This document shows, piece by piece, positions 38,363 to 47,794 of a DNA stretch of 64,000 bases. Below the pieces are notes generated by a model. The model did not search any database. It was given only the letters and a program-made list of their open reading frames with translations, and was not told the origin of the DNA. Origin of the DNA: Arcobacter sp. F155 (lineage in GTDB: Bacteria; Campylobacterota; Campylobacteria; Campylobacterales; Arcobacteraceae). Each line of letters opens with the position of its first letter. Position 1 is the first letter of the stretch. The DNA lies in NCBI RefSeq assembly GCF_004116455.1, contig NZ_PDJU01000006.1:1-64000 (forward strand), given 5' to 3'. The translations under genes and the position numbers were made by a program.

Positions 38363-38758
38363 ATGGAAAAAATTGAAGTTCCACAAGAAGAGAATAAAAC
38401 CTTAGATGGAATAAAGAAGGTTATGTATACAACTGACAATGATGGTGAATTTAAAACAGCCAACTATGGAAGTTCTGTTGAAGAGTTTGCTACACAAGTT
38501 GCAGTAGAAGAGTATGAAGTTTTAAAACAAGAGAGTTTAGAGAATATAAAAAAAGGTCTTAGCTCTCCTATTGAGTACTTTATGTTTGAAAATAGAATGG
38601 ATTTACCAACATTAGCAAGTGTTGTAGGAATGTTTCAATTTAGAGTAAAAAGACATCTAAGAATGAATAACTTCAACAAACTAAATGACAAAGTTTTATC
38701 AAAATATGCCCAAGCATTTAATATTAAAATAGAAGAGTTAAAGGATTTTAAAGTATGA
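38363..38758 (+). CDS. Small protein with Cro/C1-like helix-turn-helix end
   Basis: A 131-residue protein beginning directly after the darB stop. The first 70 residues are acidic and have no recognised motif. Residues about 78-131 (LASVVGMFQFRVKRHLR, then LSKYAQAFNIKIEELKDF) follow the spacing of a Cro/C1-type helix-turn-helix. It could be a cluster regulator or a structural partner of the DAR enzymes; operon position favours a pathway link. The last 4 bases overlap the next gene. Confidence 0.6.
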   Translation: MEKIEVPQEENKTLDGIKKVMYTTDNDGEFKTANYGSSVEEFATQVAVEEYEVLKQESLENIKKGLSSPIEYFMFENRMDLPTLASVVGMFQFRVKRHLRMNNFNKLNDKVLSKYAQAFNIKIEELKDFKV

Positions 38759-39747
38759 GTGAAAAGTTTGAACATTCACAATTTGCACACTGTGAGAGTG
38801 GAGTTGTTTCGACTTTATTAACTCATTATGGTTTAAAGCTTAGTGAGCCAATGGTTTTTGGACTTACTAGCTCTTTATCTTTTGTTTTTCTTCCAATAAT
38901 CAAACTTAATAATATGCCTTTAATTGCATATAGAGAACTTCCTAAAAACATAATCAATAAAGTTTCAAAAGTTCTTGGAATAGAGATTGTTAAAAAAACA
39001 TATAAAAATGGTGTTGAAGCAAATAACGATTTAACAAAATTTGTTGAAGATAAACAATTAGTTGGTCTTCAGACATCTGTTTTTTATCTTCCATATTTTC
39101 CAAAGGATATGAGATTTCACTTTAATGCACACAATCTTTTAGTTTATGGAAAAGAAGGAAGTGATTATAAAATCTCTGACCCTGTTTTTGAAGAGGCTGT
39201 TTTATGTGATGAAAAAGAGCTTACAAGAGCAAGATTTGCAAAGGGAGTATTTGCTCCAAAGGGGTTTATGTATTATCCTAAAAATATTCCAACTAATCTT
39301 GACTTTTCTTCAATTGTTAAAAAAGCAATAAAGAAAAATGCTAAGTCAATGTTAACTCCTTTTCCATATGCAGGGGTAAAAGGAATGAGAACTTTAGCAA
39401 AGAAAATATCTAAACTAAATCCTAATTCTGACCCTAGATATTTAAAAAATTATTTAACTCATATTGTTAGAATGCAAGAAGAGATAGGAACTGGAGGCGG
39501 AGGCTTTAGGTTTTTATATGCTGCATTTTTAAAAGAAGTGAAAAAGCATGATTTAGATAATGAACTATTAGATGAAGCATCTTCATTACTTGTGAAGTCT
39601 GGAAATACTTTAAGAGAGTTTGCTTTACTTTGTGTAGAATCTAGTAAAAAAATTGATAAATTTGATGCAAATAAAATTGCAGAAAAATTAGTAGAAGCTT
39701 CAAAGTATGAAGAAGAGGCTTTTAAACTATTAAAAAAGATACAATAG
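38755..39747 (+). CDS. BtrH N-terminal domain protein (peptidase-C39-like fold)
   Basis: A 330-residue protein with a BtrH-type N-terminal domain: Cys13 in HCESGVVSTLLTHYG, His in NAHNLLVYG and Asp in KISDPVFEE make a papain-like Cys-His-Asp set. BtrH of butirosin synthesis transfers an acyl group from an ACP to an amine. The C-terminal half (~165-330) is helical, of the DUF4872 type. Encoded with DarA/DarB, it could catalyse an acyl-transfer step such as joining the polyene acid to the resorcinol; this is inference. Confidence 0.72.
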   Translation: MSEKFEHSQFAHCESGVVSTLLTHYGLKLSEPMVFGLTSSLSFVFLPIIKLNNMPLIAYRELPKNIINKVSKVLGIEIVKKTYKNGVEANNDLTKFVEDKQLVGLQTSVFYLPYFPKDMRFHFNAHNLLVYGKEGSDYKISDPVFEEAVLCDEKELTRARFAKGVFAPKGFMYYPKNIPTNLDFSSIVKKAIKKNAKSMLTPFPYAGVKGMRTLAKKISKLNPNSDPRYLKNYLTHIVRMQEEIGTGGGGFRFLYAAFLKEVKKHDLDNELLDEASSLLVKSGNTLREFALLCVESSKKIDKFDANKIAEKLVEASKYEEEAFKLLKKIQ

Positions 39748-39771
39748 AGCTTAAACTTTAAGTTCTATTGT
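39741..39771. terminator. Hairpin spanning both stops of convergent operons
   Basis: ACAATAGA / TCTATTGT, 8 bp, with an inner CTTA/TAAG stem. It covers the stop of the BtrH-like gene (+) and of the ketosynthase-like gene (-), so it probably ends both operons. Confidence 0.6.
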
Positions 39772-40581
39772 AATGTAGTTATTGTTTATATCTTTTGCAA
39801 TATAAAGATGTTCACCTTTGTATTCAAGAAGGTCTAAAACTCTTAAAGCACCTTCACTTCCAAAGAAATCTTTTGAATCAATAATCTTATTATTATCAAG
39901 TTTTGAAACAATATTTTCATCATTTTGTGCAAATTGATTAAGAGCTATTTTTGAATATGTACTTTTAATATTTTTTAGCAATTCTTCACTTGAACTAAAC
40001 TCTTGAATATTTGTAATTTCTCCTAAAGAGTTAGATGATTCATTGTTTAAATATAACCAACAACTTCCATCTTGTGAAGTTTGATTATTTGCAAAGTTTA
40101 CATACTTTTCATAATCTTTTACTTCCTCAAGGGATTCATCAACCCCACCAATCAAGATATCTGATATCTCATCTATTTCAAGTTCAAACTGTGCAAGTTG
40201 TAAAGACTTCTCAAATGATAAGTATTGAGAAGTTAAAAGCATATTCTTACCCTTTGCATTTAAAGCTTGAGAAACATAAAAGCTAACATTGTTGCTGTTT
40301 ACATTTAGAAAGTCAAAGGGCATTACTATATTGTTTTCTTCATTTATTGTTTGCATTAGCTTATAAACATCATTTATAGGTCCATATTCACTTGCAACAT
40401 AAATTCCAAGGTTTTCTCTTAGCTTAATCTCTTTTGTTGCTCTTAGAGCTCCTAGGACTGCTAAGATATTAAATTTACTTGATCTTCTAAGGTTTATCTT
40501 CGAAATCTCTTTTAACTCTTTTCTGTACTCTTTTACAGCTTTACTAGAATTGATAAGTTTATAAGTTGAGTGAATATGCAT
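39751..40581 (-). CDS. Ketosynthase-like protein without catalytic Cys (chain-length-factor type)
   Basis: A 276-residue thiolase-fold relative. It keeps a ketosynthase N-terminal outline (NLGIYVASEYGPINDVYKLM; ILIGGVDES) but the position of the catalytic Cys reads LTSQYLS, and the His motifs are absent. It is also shorter than a full ketosynthase (~400). Such proteins act as heterodimer partners of active ketosynthases in type II PKS. It follows the active ketosynthase gene by one base and is the last gene of the long minus-strand operon. Confidence 0.68.
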   Translation of the reverse strand: MHIHSTYKLINSSKAVKEYRKELKEISKINLRRSSKFNILAVLGALRATKEIKLRENLGIYVASEYGPINDVYKLMQTINEENNIVMPFDFLNVNSNNVSFYVSQALNAKGKNMLLTSQYLSFEKSLQLAQFELEIDEISDILIGGVDESLEEVKDYEKYVNFANNQTSQDGSCWLYLNNESSNSLGEITNIQEFSSSEELLKNIKSTYSKIALNQFAQNDENIVSKLDNNKIIDSKDFFGSEGALRVLDLLEYKGEHLYIAKDINNNYITIELKV

Positions 40582-40582
40582 A

Positions 40583-41731
40583 TCAATCCTTATTGCTTAA
40601 GATTATTGAACTATTATTCCCACCAAAGGCAACATAGTTTAATAAAATAGTTTGTTTGTTTTCACAAGATTTGTGTTCTAAGATTGGAGTAAAGGCTAAA
40701 TCATCAATTGCTTCTTCAAAACCAAAAGTTGCAGGAAGGAAACTATTTTTAATAGCTTCAAGCATTAAGACAATTTCATTCGTACCACAAGCCCCTAAAG
40801 TATGTCCTAAAATAGGTTTTAGTGCTGTAACTTGTGTTTTTTCTTTGTAGTTATTAAATAGTTGAGCTAAAGCTTTTGCTTCTGATGAGTTATTATTTTC
40901 ACTTCCTGTAGCATGAGCTTTTATACAATCTAAATCTTTTACTTGTAGTTTGGCATTTTTTAAAGCATTATTCATAGCTTCAAAAATAGGAGTTCCCGAA
41001 GGGTCACTTGTAGTTTCTGAGTAGTTATCACAGATATTTGAAGAAGAGATATATTTAAAGTTGTTTTCTTCTTTTTTTTCACTTTCTAACACAACAGCTG
41101 AACAACCTTCTCCTAAGATAATACCATCACTATTTTTATCAAAGGGTCTGTATATTTTTGATTGAGAAAGAAGCATTAAAGATGAAAAACCACCAAAGGT
41201 AGATTTATTAAAAAGTTCAAAGCCAATAACAATAGCTCTTTTGATTTTTTTCTTTTCAATCATTTTAGCTGCATAGGCTAAAGCATTTACACTAGATGTA
41301 CAGGCAGTTGAGAAAAGAGTAGCTTTGTGTTTAGAGTTAATTAGTTTTTCAACATATTGACCAATAGCACCATTTCCAATATTTTTAAACTCTAAATTAG
41401 ATGAGCTATTATCAAACTCATCTTTAAACTGCTCATTTGTACCCATTTCCATAGAAGTAGAGCCAAGGAAGATATGTAAGTCTTCTTGTTCTTCTTTAGA
41501 AAGCTTTGCTTCTTTTACTGCATCTAAAACTACTTTTTCTAAGATTTTTTGAAACCTTTTTTCATTTGAGTAGTCATAATCATATATTTTATAAAAGGTT
41601 TTATCTTTTAAAATCTCTTGAAGATTTTCTTTATATGTTTCAGGTGAGATATTTTTTAAATTGGAAACAATATCTTGTTTATTATCTCCAATATTGCAAA
41701 CTAGTGAGCTACCTGTGATATATGCGTTCAA
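40583..41731 (-). CDS. Beta-ketoacyl-ACP synthase (FabF-like) of the aryl polyene system
   Basis: A 382-residue condensing enzyme with the full triad: Cys in STACTSSVNA, His in KAHATGSENN and His in LGHTLGACG. The N-terminal part is more diverged than FabF. In aryl polyene clusters such enzymes extend the polyene chain on an ACP. The ACP gene precedes it by 2 bases and a Cys-less partner follows, matching the KS/CLF arrangement. Confidence 0.85.
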   Translation of the reverse strand: MNAYITGSSLVCNIGDNKQDIVSNLKNISPETYKENLQEILKDKTFYKIYDYDYSNEKRFQKILEKVVLDAVKEAKLSKEEQEDLHIFLGSTSMEMGTNEQFKDEFDNSSSNLEFKNIGNGAIGQYVEKLINSKHKATLFSTACTSSVNALAYAAKMIEKKKIKRAIVIGFELFNKSTFGGFSSLMLLSQSKIYRPFDKNSDGIILGEGCSAVVLESEKKEENNFKYISSSNICDNYSETTSDPSGTPIFEAMNNALKNAKLQVKDLDCIKAHATGSENNNSSEAKALAQLFNNYKEKTQVTALKPILGHTLGACGTNEIVLMLEAIKNSFLPATFGFEEAIDDLAFTPILEHKSCENKQTILLNYVAFGGNNSSIILSNKD

Positions 41732-41733
41732 TG

Positions 41734-42000
41734 TTATTCCGGTTGTATATGGTCTGCTAAAGTATTTATTGATGCCATGATTTTTCTAAGTTTTTTACTA
41801 TCATTTGCATCAATTCCATATTTTTTATGTAAAGCCATAGATATTTGTAAGGCATCCATTGAGTCAAGTTCTAATTCTGTGTCCGAACCAAATAGTACTT
41901 CATCATCACTTATATCTTCTGGTTCAATATCTTTATCACACTCTTCAATAATTAATTCTTTTAATTCTAGTTTTAGTTTCTCATCTTTAGAACCTATCAA
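41734..42000 (-). CDS. Acyl carrier protein (aryl polyene ACP 1)
   Basis: An 88-residue acidic ACP. The phosphopantetheine-bearing Ser is in ELDSMDALQI, within the expected helix-2 context; it is very rich in Asp and Glu, pI clearly low. It sits between the ABC permease and a ketosynthase, each within 3 bases. A second ACP is encoded at 53831. Confidence 0.88.
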   Translation of the reverse strand: MIGSKDEKLKLELKELIIEECDKDIEPEDISDDEVLFGSDTELELDSMDALQISMALHKKYGIDANDSKKLRKIMASINTLADHIQPE

Positions 42001-42001
42001 T

Positions 42002-43162
42002 TTATCTCCTCTTTTTTAGTAAAATATATGCTAATAGTAAACAGATTATAGCAAAAGTTATCATGTTATATACATAAGTAGAAATGTCATTAAAACTTCC
42101 ACCTCTAACAAATACTTCTAAGAAACTCTCTAATCCCCAAGACATTGGAGAGTATTCTGAAAAATCTTGCATAAATTTTGGCATTACAAATTTAGGAACC
42201 ATAATTCCACCAATTGCTGCAAGAATAATATTTGAAACACCACCAATAGTTGTAGCTTCTTCTGTTGTTTTAGCTATGTTTGCAATTAAAAGTGCAAAAG
42301 AGATAGAAGCAAAACTAACAGCTGAAGAAATTAAGAAAATCAAAGGAATACTTCCTTGTATAACTAGTGAATCTCCGCCTAGTAGTGGAACAATATAAAT
42401 ACCTACAAGTATCATAAATACTACTTGTACTTGATTGATAAAATAGTATGGAACAATTTTCCCTAATAAAATAGGAAAGAGTGAAACATTTATACTTCTA
42501 ATTCTATCAATTGTTCCAAATGCTTTTTCATTTATAAAAGTATTTGATATAGGAATTAGTATGAAAAACATAGAAAATACAAGCCAAGCAGGAACACTTT
42601 GTTGTACTGATGTTGGTGTTACTTCAAAGCCATCTTTTTTATATACATATGAGTTTTGGATTTTTGACTCAAAATCAAGTACATTTTTAGTATCTATTTT
42701 TTGTGCAAGCATTAAATCTTCTAAGATAAGTTTTGTACTTGCACTTGAAATAAGTTTTTTAAGAATCTCTATTTTTTGTAAAGAGGTATCAGGTTTACTA
42801 TAGATAATAACATTAAAGTTTTTATCATTTAGCTTGATTCTTTCAATATAGTTTCTTTGAATATCAACTATAAAATCATAGTTTTCTATATATAAAGTCT
42901 CTTTGTTATCTTTTACTTTTAGAAAGTTAGCATCGAAGAAGTTGTTTTCATTGATACTTTCAATCATAGTTTTAATTGATTTATTGTTTTTAGAGCTTGT
43001 AATAGCAACTTTTAAAGGTGTATCTACACTATTTGAATAGCTATTTTTTAAAGCTAAAGACATAATTAAAATAAAAATAACAGGCATTACAAATAAAACT
43101 AATAAAGCATGTAAATCTCTAAAGATTAGGGTAAACTCTTTTTTTAGTAAGTATTTAAACAT
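42002..43162 (-). CDS. ABC-2 type permease
   Basis: A 386-residue inner-membrane protein: one N-terminal helix (~20-36), a large extracytoplasmic region (~37-185), then about five helices from 190. FGTIDRIRSINVS and MSWGLESFLEVFVRGG are typical of ABC-2 exporters. It overlaps its ATPase gene by one base. Together they form a half-size drug/lipid exporter, here likely for the pigment or a precursor. Confidence 0.86.
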   Translation of the reverse strand: MFKYLLKKEFTLIFRDLHALLVLFVMPVIFILIMSLALKNSYSNSVDTPLKVAITSSKNNKSIKTMIESINENNFFDANFLKVKDNKETLYIENYDFIVDIQRNYIERIKLNDKNFNVIIYSKPDTSLQKIEILKKLISSASTKLILEDLMLAQKIDTKNVLDFESKIQNSYVYKKDGFEVTPTSVQQSVPAWLVFSMFFILIPISNTFINEKAFGTIDRIRSINVSLFPILLGKIVPYYFINQVQVVFMILVGIYIVPLLGGDSLVIQGSIPLIFLISSAVSFASISFALLIANIAKTTEEATTIGGVSNIILAAIGGIMVPKFVMPKFMQDFSEYSPMSWGLESFLEVFVRGGSFNDISTYVYNMITFAIICLLLAYILLKKRR

Positions 43163-44022
43163 TAGTCTCTTAAATCCTGTTTTGTTAAATTTAAAAACAT
43201 ATCTTCAAGATTTTTGTATCCAAAATCAATATTTTCTATTGGTTTATTCTCTTTTTCTAATTTTGCAATCATCTTAGTAAAGTTATCAAAACCATCTTTT
43301 GTATCTATTTCTATCTCTTCATCTGGAAGTTTTATTTTTATAAGAGAGTTTTTCTGAAGTAGCTTCTCTTTTTTCTCTTGTAAAATGATTTTTGATTTAT
43401 CTAAAATAGCTATTTCATCACATAAATACTCTACTTCTTCCATATAATGAGAAGTGTAAATAATAGTAGTATTCTCTTTTTCATTGATTTTTTTAATAAC
43501 ATTTAAAATATATTTTCTTGATTGAGGATCAATTCCTACTGTTGGTTCATCTAGGTATAAAATCTTTGGACTATTTAGTAAACCAATAGCGATATTTAAT
43601 CTTCTTTTTAAACCACCTGAAAAAATGTGAGCTTGTTTATTTATATATTTTTCTAAAGAAGTTACTTCAATACAGTAGTCAATTCTTTTTTTAAGGGCTT
43701 CTTTTTTTAGTCCATAAAGACTTCCAAAAAACTCTAAGTTTTCAAAGGCAGTTAGTTTTGGATAAAAAGCATAAGTTTGAGGAACAATACTACAAATAGA
43801 TTTTATTCTATTTTCATCTTTGTCTAAATCCATATTATCAACTAAAATAGTTCCTGAATCCTTTGGAATCAAAAAGTTTAATATAGATACTAAAGTAGTT
43901 TTTCCTGCTCCATTTGGACCTAATAAACCAAATAAAGAGCCTTGCTTTATTTCTAAATTTAGATTATCTAAAACAAGATTTCCCTTATATGATTTACATA
44001 GATTTTTTATAACTATTGACAT
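43162..44022 (-). CDS. ABC transporter ATP-binding protein
   Basis: A 286-residue ATPase of the CcmA/DrrA export type: Walker A GPNGAGKTT, signature FSGGLKRRL, Walker B ILYLDEPTVGID and H-loop YTSHYMEEV. A C-terminal extension of about 65 residues follows the domain. Paired with the permease by a one-base overlap. ABC exporters of this kind are found in Bacteroidetes flexirubin clusters but are not part of the minimal E. coli aryl polyene set. Confidence 0.9.
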   Translation of the reverse strand: MSIVIKNLCKSYKGNLVLDNLNLEIKQGSLFGLLGPNGAGKTTLVSILNFLIPKDSGTILVDNMDLDKDENRIKSICSIVPQTYAFYPKLTAFENLEFFGSLYGLKKEALKKRIDYCIEVTSLEKYINKQAHIFSGGLKRRLNIAIGLLNSPKILYLDEPTVGIDPQSRKYILNVIKKINEKENTTIIYTSHYMEEVEYLCDEIAILDKSKIILQEKKEKLLQKNSLIKIKLPDEEIEIDTKDGFDNFTKMIAKLEKENKPIENIDFGYKNLEDMFLNLTKQDLRD

Positions 44023-44063
44023 TAAATATCTTTTCCCCGTATTTTGCGAAGTATAGCAAACTA

Positions 44064-45278
44064 TTAGTTTATTTTCAACTTTTTACCAACACTTGAAGTT
44101 GGTATTTTATCCACATGTTTTAATGACAGTGAAAACTTTAGATTAGAAAGTTTACTTTGTAAAATCTTTTTTATCTCTCTTGCTGTGAACTCTTTAGAAC
44201 TTTCTAGGGTAATATCTAAAACTTCACCCCTTAAAGAGTCATTATCAGAACTTACAAAAACTAAAGCCTTCTTTATCTCCTCTTCCTCTTCTAAAATATT
44301 TTCTATTTGAATAGTAGAGTATCTTTTCCCTGCAATCTTTAAAATCTGTGAACTTCTACCTACAAGTTTAAACTTCTCATTCTCTTTTTCAATATAATCA
44401 AAGGTTTGCATTACTCCATTTATATCTTTGAAACTATTTTCATAAATAGTTGTTGAAACAAAAGGTGATAAAACTTTTAATTCATTTTGCTCATTTGTTT
44501 GAATTTCAACTTTAGGCATAGGGCTCCATAAAATTTCGTCATTTAGTTTATAAGCGATTCCACCTGTTTCCGTTGAACCAAAGATTTGTATAACATCTGT
44601 ATTAAACTTTTCACTAAACTCTTTTGCATTTTGAGAATCTAGTGGTCCTGTTGAACTAACAAAAGTAGCTTTTGATAAATCTTTTTCTTGTGAAATTTTA
44701 TTTAAGGCTTTTATATAAAGTGGAGTAGTTACAACTAAACTATTATCATCAACTAAATTTAGTAAATCATTTGGTAAAAAGTGTTCTTTTAAAACAATAT
44801 CAATATTATTTAAAAGGGGATATAAAAGACCAAATAACATTCCATAAATATGAATAAATGGCACAGTTAGAATTACTTTTTTTATTTCTCTTTTTTCAAA
44901 TAGTTTTGTTAAAACTTCAACTTCTTCTTCAAGATGTTTTTTTGCTTTTAAAGCACCTACTGGATTTCCAGTACTTCCGCTTGTAAAAAACATCATAGAG
45001 AAATCTTTTTCATCAAAAATAGTATTTATCTTTTTCTTGTGTAAAAACTCTTTAATATTTAGTTCATCAAGTTTTTCTTTTAGTATTTGGTTTGTTTCAT
45101 CAAATAAAATGATTTTTGAGTCATTGAAATATGCTTTGATAATATTTAAGGCATTTTGTTCTTTGGATTTAGAGTTAATATAACCTAAATGATTTTGTAA
45201 AGAACTATTCGTAAAATCTTTTTTATTTATATTATGTGTTGTAATAGTTCCATTATCGTTATGAACTTCAATCTTCAT
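44064..45278 (-). CDS. AMP-dependent acyl/aryl-ACP ligase (ApeH-like)
   Basis: A 404-residue adenylate-forming enzyme. ATP loop FFTSGSTGNP, a FGSTETGG A5 motif, the VGRSSQILK hinge and the C-terminal catalytic Lys in SSVGKKLK are present. At about 400 residues it lacks roughly 80 residues of the N-terminal part of typical ligases, as ApeH proteins do. It likely activates the aryl starter acid (a hydroxycinnamate made by the ammonia-lyase) and loads an ACP. It overlaps the MMPL gene by 11 bases. Confidence 0.83.
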   Translation of the reverse strand: MKIEVHNDNGTITTHNINKKDFTNSSLQNHLGYINSKSKEQNALNIIKAYFNDSKIILFDETNQILKEKLDELNIKEFLHKKKINTIFDEKDFSMMFFTSGSTGNPVGALKAKKHLEEEVEVLTKLFEKREIKKVILTVPFIHIYGMLFGLLYPLLNNIDIVLKEHFLPNDLLNLVDDNSLVVTTPLYIKALNKISQEKDLSKATFVSSTGPLDSQNAKEFSEKFNTDVIQIFGSTETGGIAYKLNDEILWSPMPKVEIQTNEQNELKVLSPFVSTTIYENSFKDINGVMQTFDYIEKENEKFKLVGRSSQILKIAGKRYSTIQIENILEEEEEIKKALVFVSSDNDSLRGEVLDITLESSKEFTAREIKKILQSKLSNLKFSLSLKHVDKIPTSSVGKKLKIN

Positions 45279-47337
45279 TTGATGACCTTTTTAAAAATAT
45301 TAGTAAAAATGCAATAGCTAAAACACCAATTGTGGCAACTATTCCAATAGAATAAAGTGAATTTATTTTGCTAAATATAAGTACTCCAAACCCTGCAAAT
45401 GTACTAAGAAGGGAAAAAAGTATAGCTTTTTTTGTATTTATATCTAAGCTTTTAGAACTATAAATAGCATAATCAATACTAATTGCTAAAATAATAAACA
45501 TCATAAAAAGATGTAAGATATTAAATGACACAAAGTTAGAGTATAAAAGAATTAAAGCTAAAGGAAATAGTAAAAAACAAAGTGCAAAAAGAAATTTCTT
45601 TTTTGTAATAAATATAAGCATTAAAATAATTAGAAGTAAAGCAATAGTCCCAAGTATTAAAATATTTTCTTTTACTTCATTTAATGAATCTTCAAATAAA
45701 AACTTCATGCTAAGTGGTTTTATAAACTCTAGGGTTTTAATTTTTTCATAATCTTTGATATCTAGGGCTAAAAATACATAGTTTTTTTCTTTATATTCAA
45801 AGTAGTTTATTTTTAACTCTTTTAGTTTTTCAAAACTATAGTTTGGAAGCTCTTTTAAACTATAAGCCTCTTTAAAATAATCTTTTTTAAACCCTAAGTT
45901 AGAAGCATGAAGTTCTAACTCTTTTTTTAACTCTTTAAATCTTTCACTATTTAAAAGCTCTTTTGTCTTTTCATATTGCTTTTTTGTGATAATTAAATCA
46001 AGGGAAGAGTTTAAAGAAGGAAGAGTCTGTTTTACTCTTTGATATTTTTTTATTAAATCATTTGTTGAGGTACTTTCAATCAGTAGGGCAACTTTGTTTT
46101 CTTGTTTTAACTCTTTTTGAAAGTGAGAGTTTAAGCTGTCAAGGTTTTTGTTTTGATAATCAAGATTTCGTAAGTTTGTATCAAATGAGATATTTGATAG
46201 TGAATAAATAATTGCTAGTAAAGAGAATAAAAGAATATAAAGTTTATTTATTTTAAATTTAAAACTATTTGTCTTTTGGTTTTCCTTTAAAGTAAAACCA
46301 ATTTTTGGATATAAAAAACTAAAATGAAGATATGAAACAGTAAGGGAAATAATAGTAAAAATAGCTATTTGAATAATCAAAGAAAAAGAGATAAAACTAA
46401 TAGCAATAAAAGCAATAATAGTTGTCAAAAAGCCAAAGAATACTTCTTTGTTAAAGGCTTTTTTCTTTAGATAATGGCCATGCATATAGTGATGAAACAT
46501 ATAATCAATAGCAACGGTACTAATTGATAAACCAAATACTAAAACAAAAATAGAAACTTCACTAAAAATAGAAGTAACAACAAGAATTGAGATAATAGCT
46601 GAGGTAGCTAATGTCGTTAGAGTATTTAAAAGTAAAGGAATATTTCTTAGAATAAAAATATATAGTGTTAGTAAAATCAAAAAAGCAAATATTATGATTT
46701 TGTTTACATCAGCTTTTATAGCTTGTGAGTTTTCTACAAAATAGAAAATTGTACTAAAGGTCTTTATCTCTTTATATTTTTTTTCTATAGATTTTATTTT
46801 TGAATAAACCTCTTTGTATTTAGCTAAACTATTTATTGTTTTATCAAAGGTGTAAACTCTTATGTTTTTATTTAGCCTTTCTTTTTTAGTTTTTTCAAAA
46901 AGGTTTAAAGGGTCTTGTTTATTTATTAAAACTGGGAAAAAAGAGTTTAGTAAAGATTTTTGTATTTTTACTAACTCTTCTTTTACATCTATGTTTTCTA
47001 ATCTTTTTTCATCTATATTTTTTAAAAAAAGTTGATATTTTTCTTGATACTCTAACAAAGCTTTTCTATCTAAACTATTTTCTTTGTGTAAACCTTTTAT
47101 ATCTAAAAGCTCTTTTTCTACATTTTTGATTTCTTGTTTAGGAAGGTTTTCAAAAGATACAAAAAGAGTTTTTGAGTCAGAGTATTTTGTATAAGCTTGT
47201 AAGATTTGTTTATTTTGCGAATCTGGCAAAATAGATAAAATACTATTTGAGATATTTGTATAGCTATTTGATAAAAAAAAAGCTAATAAAACAATAGAAA
47301 AGATTAAAAAATTTGATAGTTTAATCAATTTGTTCAA
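45268..47337 (-). CDS. MMPL/RND-family exporter (ApeM-like)
   Basis: A 689-residue protein with two six-helix bundles (helix 1 at ~8-25, a periplasmic loop to ~205, helices 210-330, a second loop, helices from ~555), the MMPL/RND layout. AIDYMFHHYMHG and AISIDYAIYSSKS are the paired helix-4 motifs with Asp. In aryl polyene clusters this protein moves the lipid-like product toward the outer membrane. Start is TTG at 47337 preceded by AGGATAAG; it overlaps the LolA-like gene by 17 bases. Confidence 0.85.
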   Translation of the reverse strand: MNKLIKLSNFLIFSIVLLAFFLSNSYTNISNSILSILPDSQNKQILQAYTKYSDSKTLFVSFENLPKQEIKNVEKELLDIKGLHKENSLDRKALLEYQEKYQLFLKNIDEKRLENIDVKEELVKIQKSLLNSFFPVLINKQDPLNLFEKTKKERLNKNIRVYTFDKTINSLAKYKEVYSKIKSIEKKYKEIKTFSTIFYFVENSQAIKADVNKIIIFAFLILLTLYIFILRNIPLLLNTLTTLATSAIISILVVTSIFSEVSIFVLVFGLSISTVAIDYMFHHYMHGHYLKKKAFNKEVFFGFLTTIIAFIAISFISFSLIIQIAIFTIISLTVSYLHFSFLYPKIGFTLKENQKTNSFKFKINKLYILLFSLLAIIYSLSNISFDTNLRNLDYQNKNLDSLNSHFQKELKQENKVALLIESTSTNDLIKKYQRVKQTLPSLNSSLDLIITKKQYEKTKELLNSERFKELKKELELHASNLGFKKDYFKEAYSLKELPNYSFEKLKELKINYFEYKEKNYVFLALDIKDYEKIKTLEFIKPLSMKFLFEDSLNEVKENILILGTIALLLIILMLIFITKKKFLFALCFLLFPLALILLYSNFVSFNILHLFMMFIILAISIDYAIYSSKSLDINTKKAILFSLLSTFAGFGVLIFSKINSLYSIGIVATIGVLAIAFLLIFLKRSSNED

Positions 47338-47794
47338 TTCTTATCCTATCATTGTTTAGCATATTAATATGAAGATATTCTAATTTTGTACTTTTTTTGT
47401 AGTTTATACTTTTTACATAGTTTGCAACAATACTTTTAGGTTTTAGAAATACTTCATTATCTTTTTGTTCTATTTCAAAATAAACTTCTAAATTTGAGAT
47501 ATCATCTAAATAGATAGCTTCAAGTAGAGTATAATATATCTTTTTAGGCATATCTCTATTTAAATCAATCTCTACAGTTTCATCTTTTTTCTTTATAAAA
47601 AGAGTATCTTCTTGAAAAACTAATACTTCATCACTATTTTCATATGAAGTTTCTATAGAGTCTTCTTTAAAGTTTATATAACCAGTTTTTTTAGTACTTG
47701 TATCTAAAGCATCTATGTATTTTGATTCTTCAAAGTGAATAGTTTGTGCAAATATATTTATAGTAAAAAGAGTAAGAAATAGTGCTTTAATCAT
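47321..47794 (-). CDS. LolA-like periplasmic carrier (ApeL-like)
   Basis: A 157-residue exported protein with a short signal peptide (to about residue 16, NIFA) and beta-rich remainder. No sequence motif is strong, but size, export signal and position between the COG4648 and MMPL genes match the LolA-like protein found in aryl polyene clusters. It probably shuttles the hydrophobic product across the periplasm. Confidence 0.65.
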   Translation of the reverse strand: MIKALFLTLFTINIFAQTIHFEESKYIDALDTSTKKTGYINFKEDSIETSYENSDEVLVFQEDTLFIKKKDETVEIDLNRDMPKKIYYTLLEAIYLDDISNLEVYFEIEQKDNEVFLKPKSIVANYVKSINYKKSTKLEYLHINMLNNDRIRIEQID

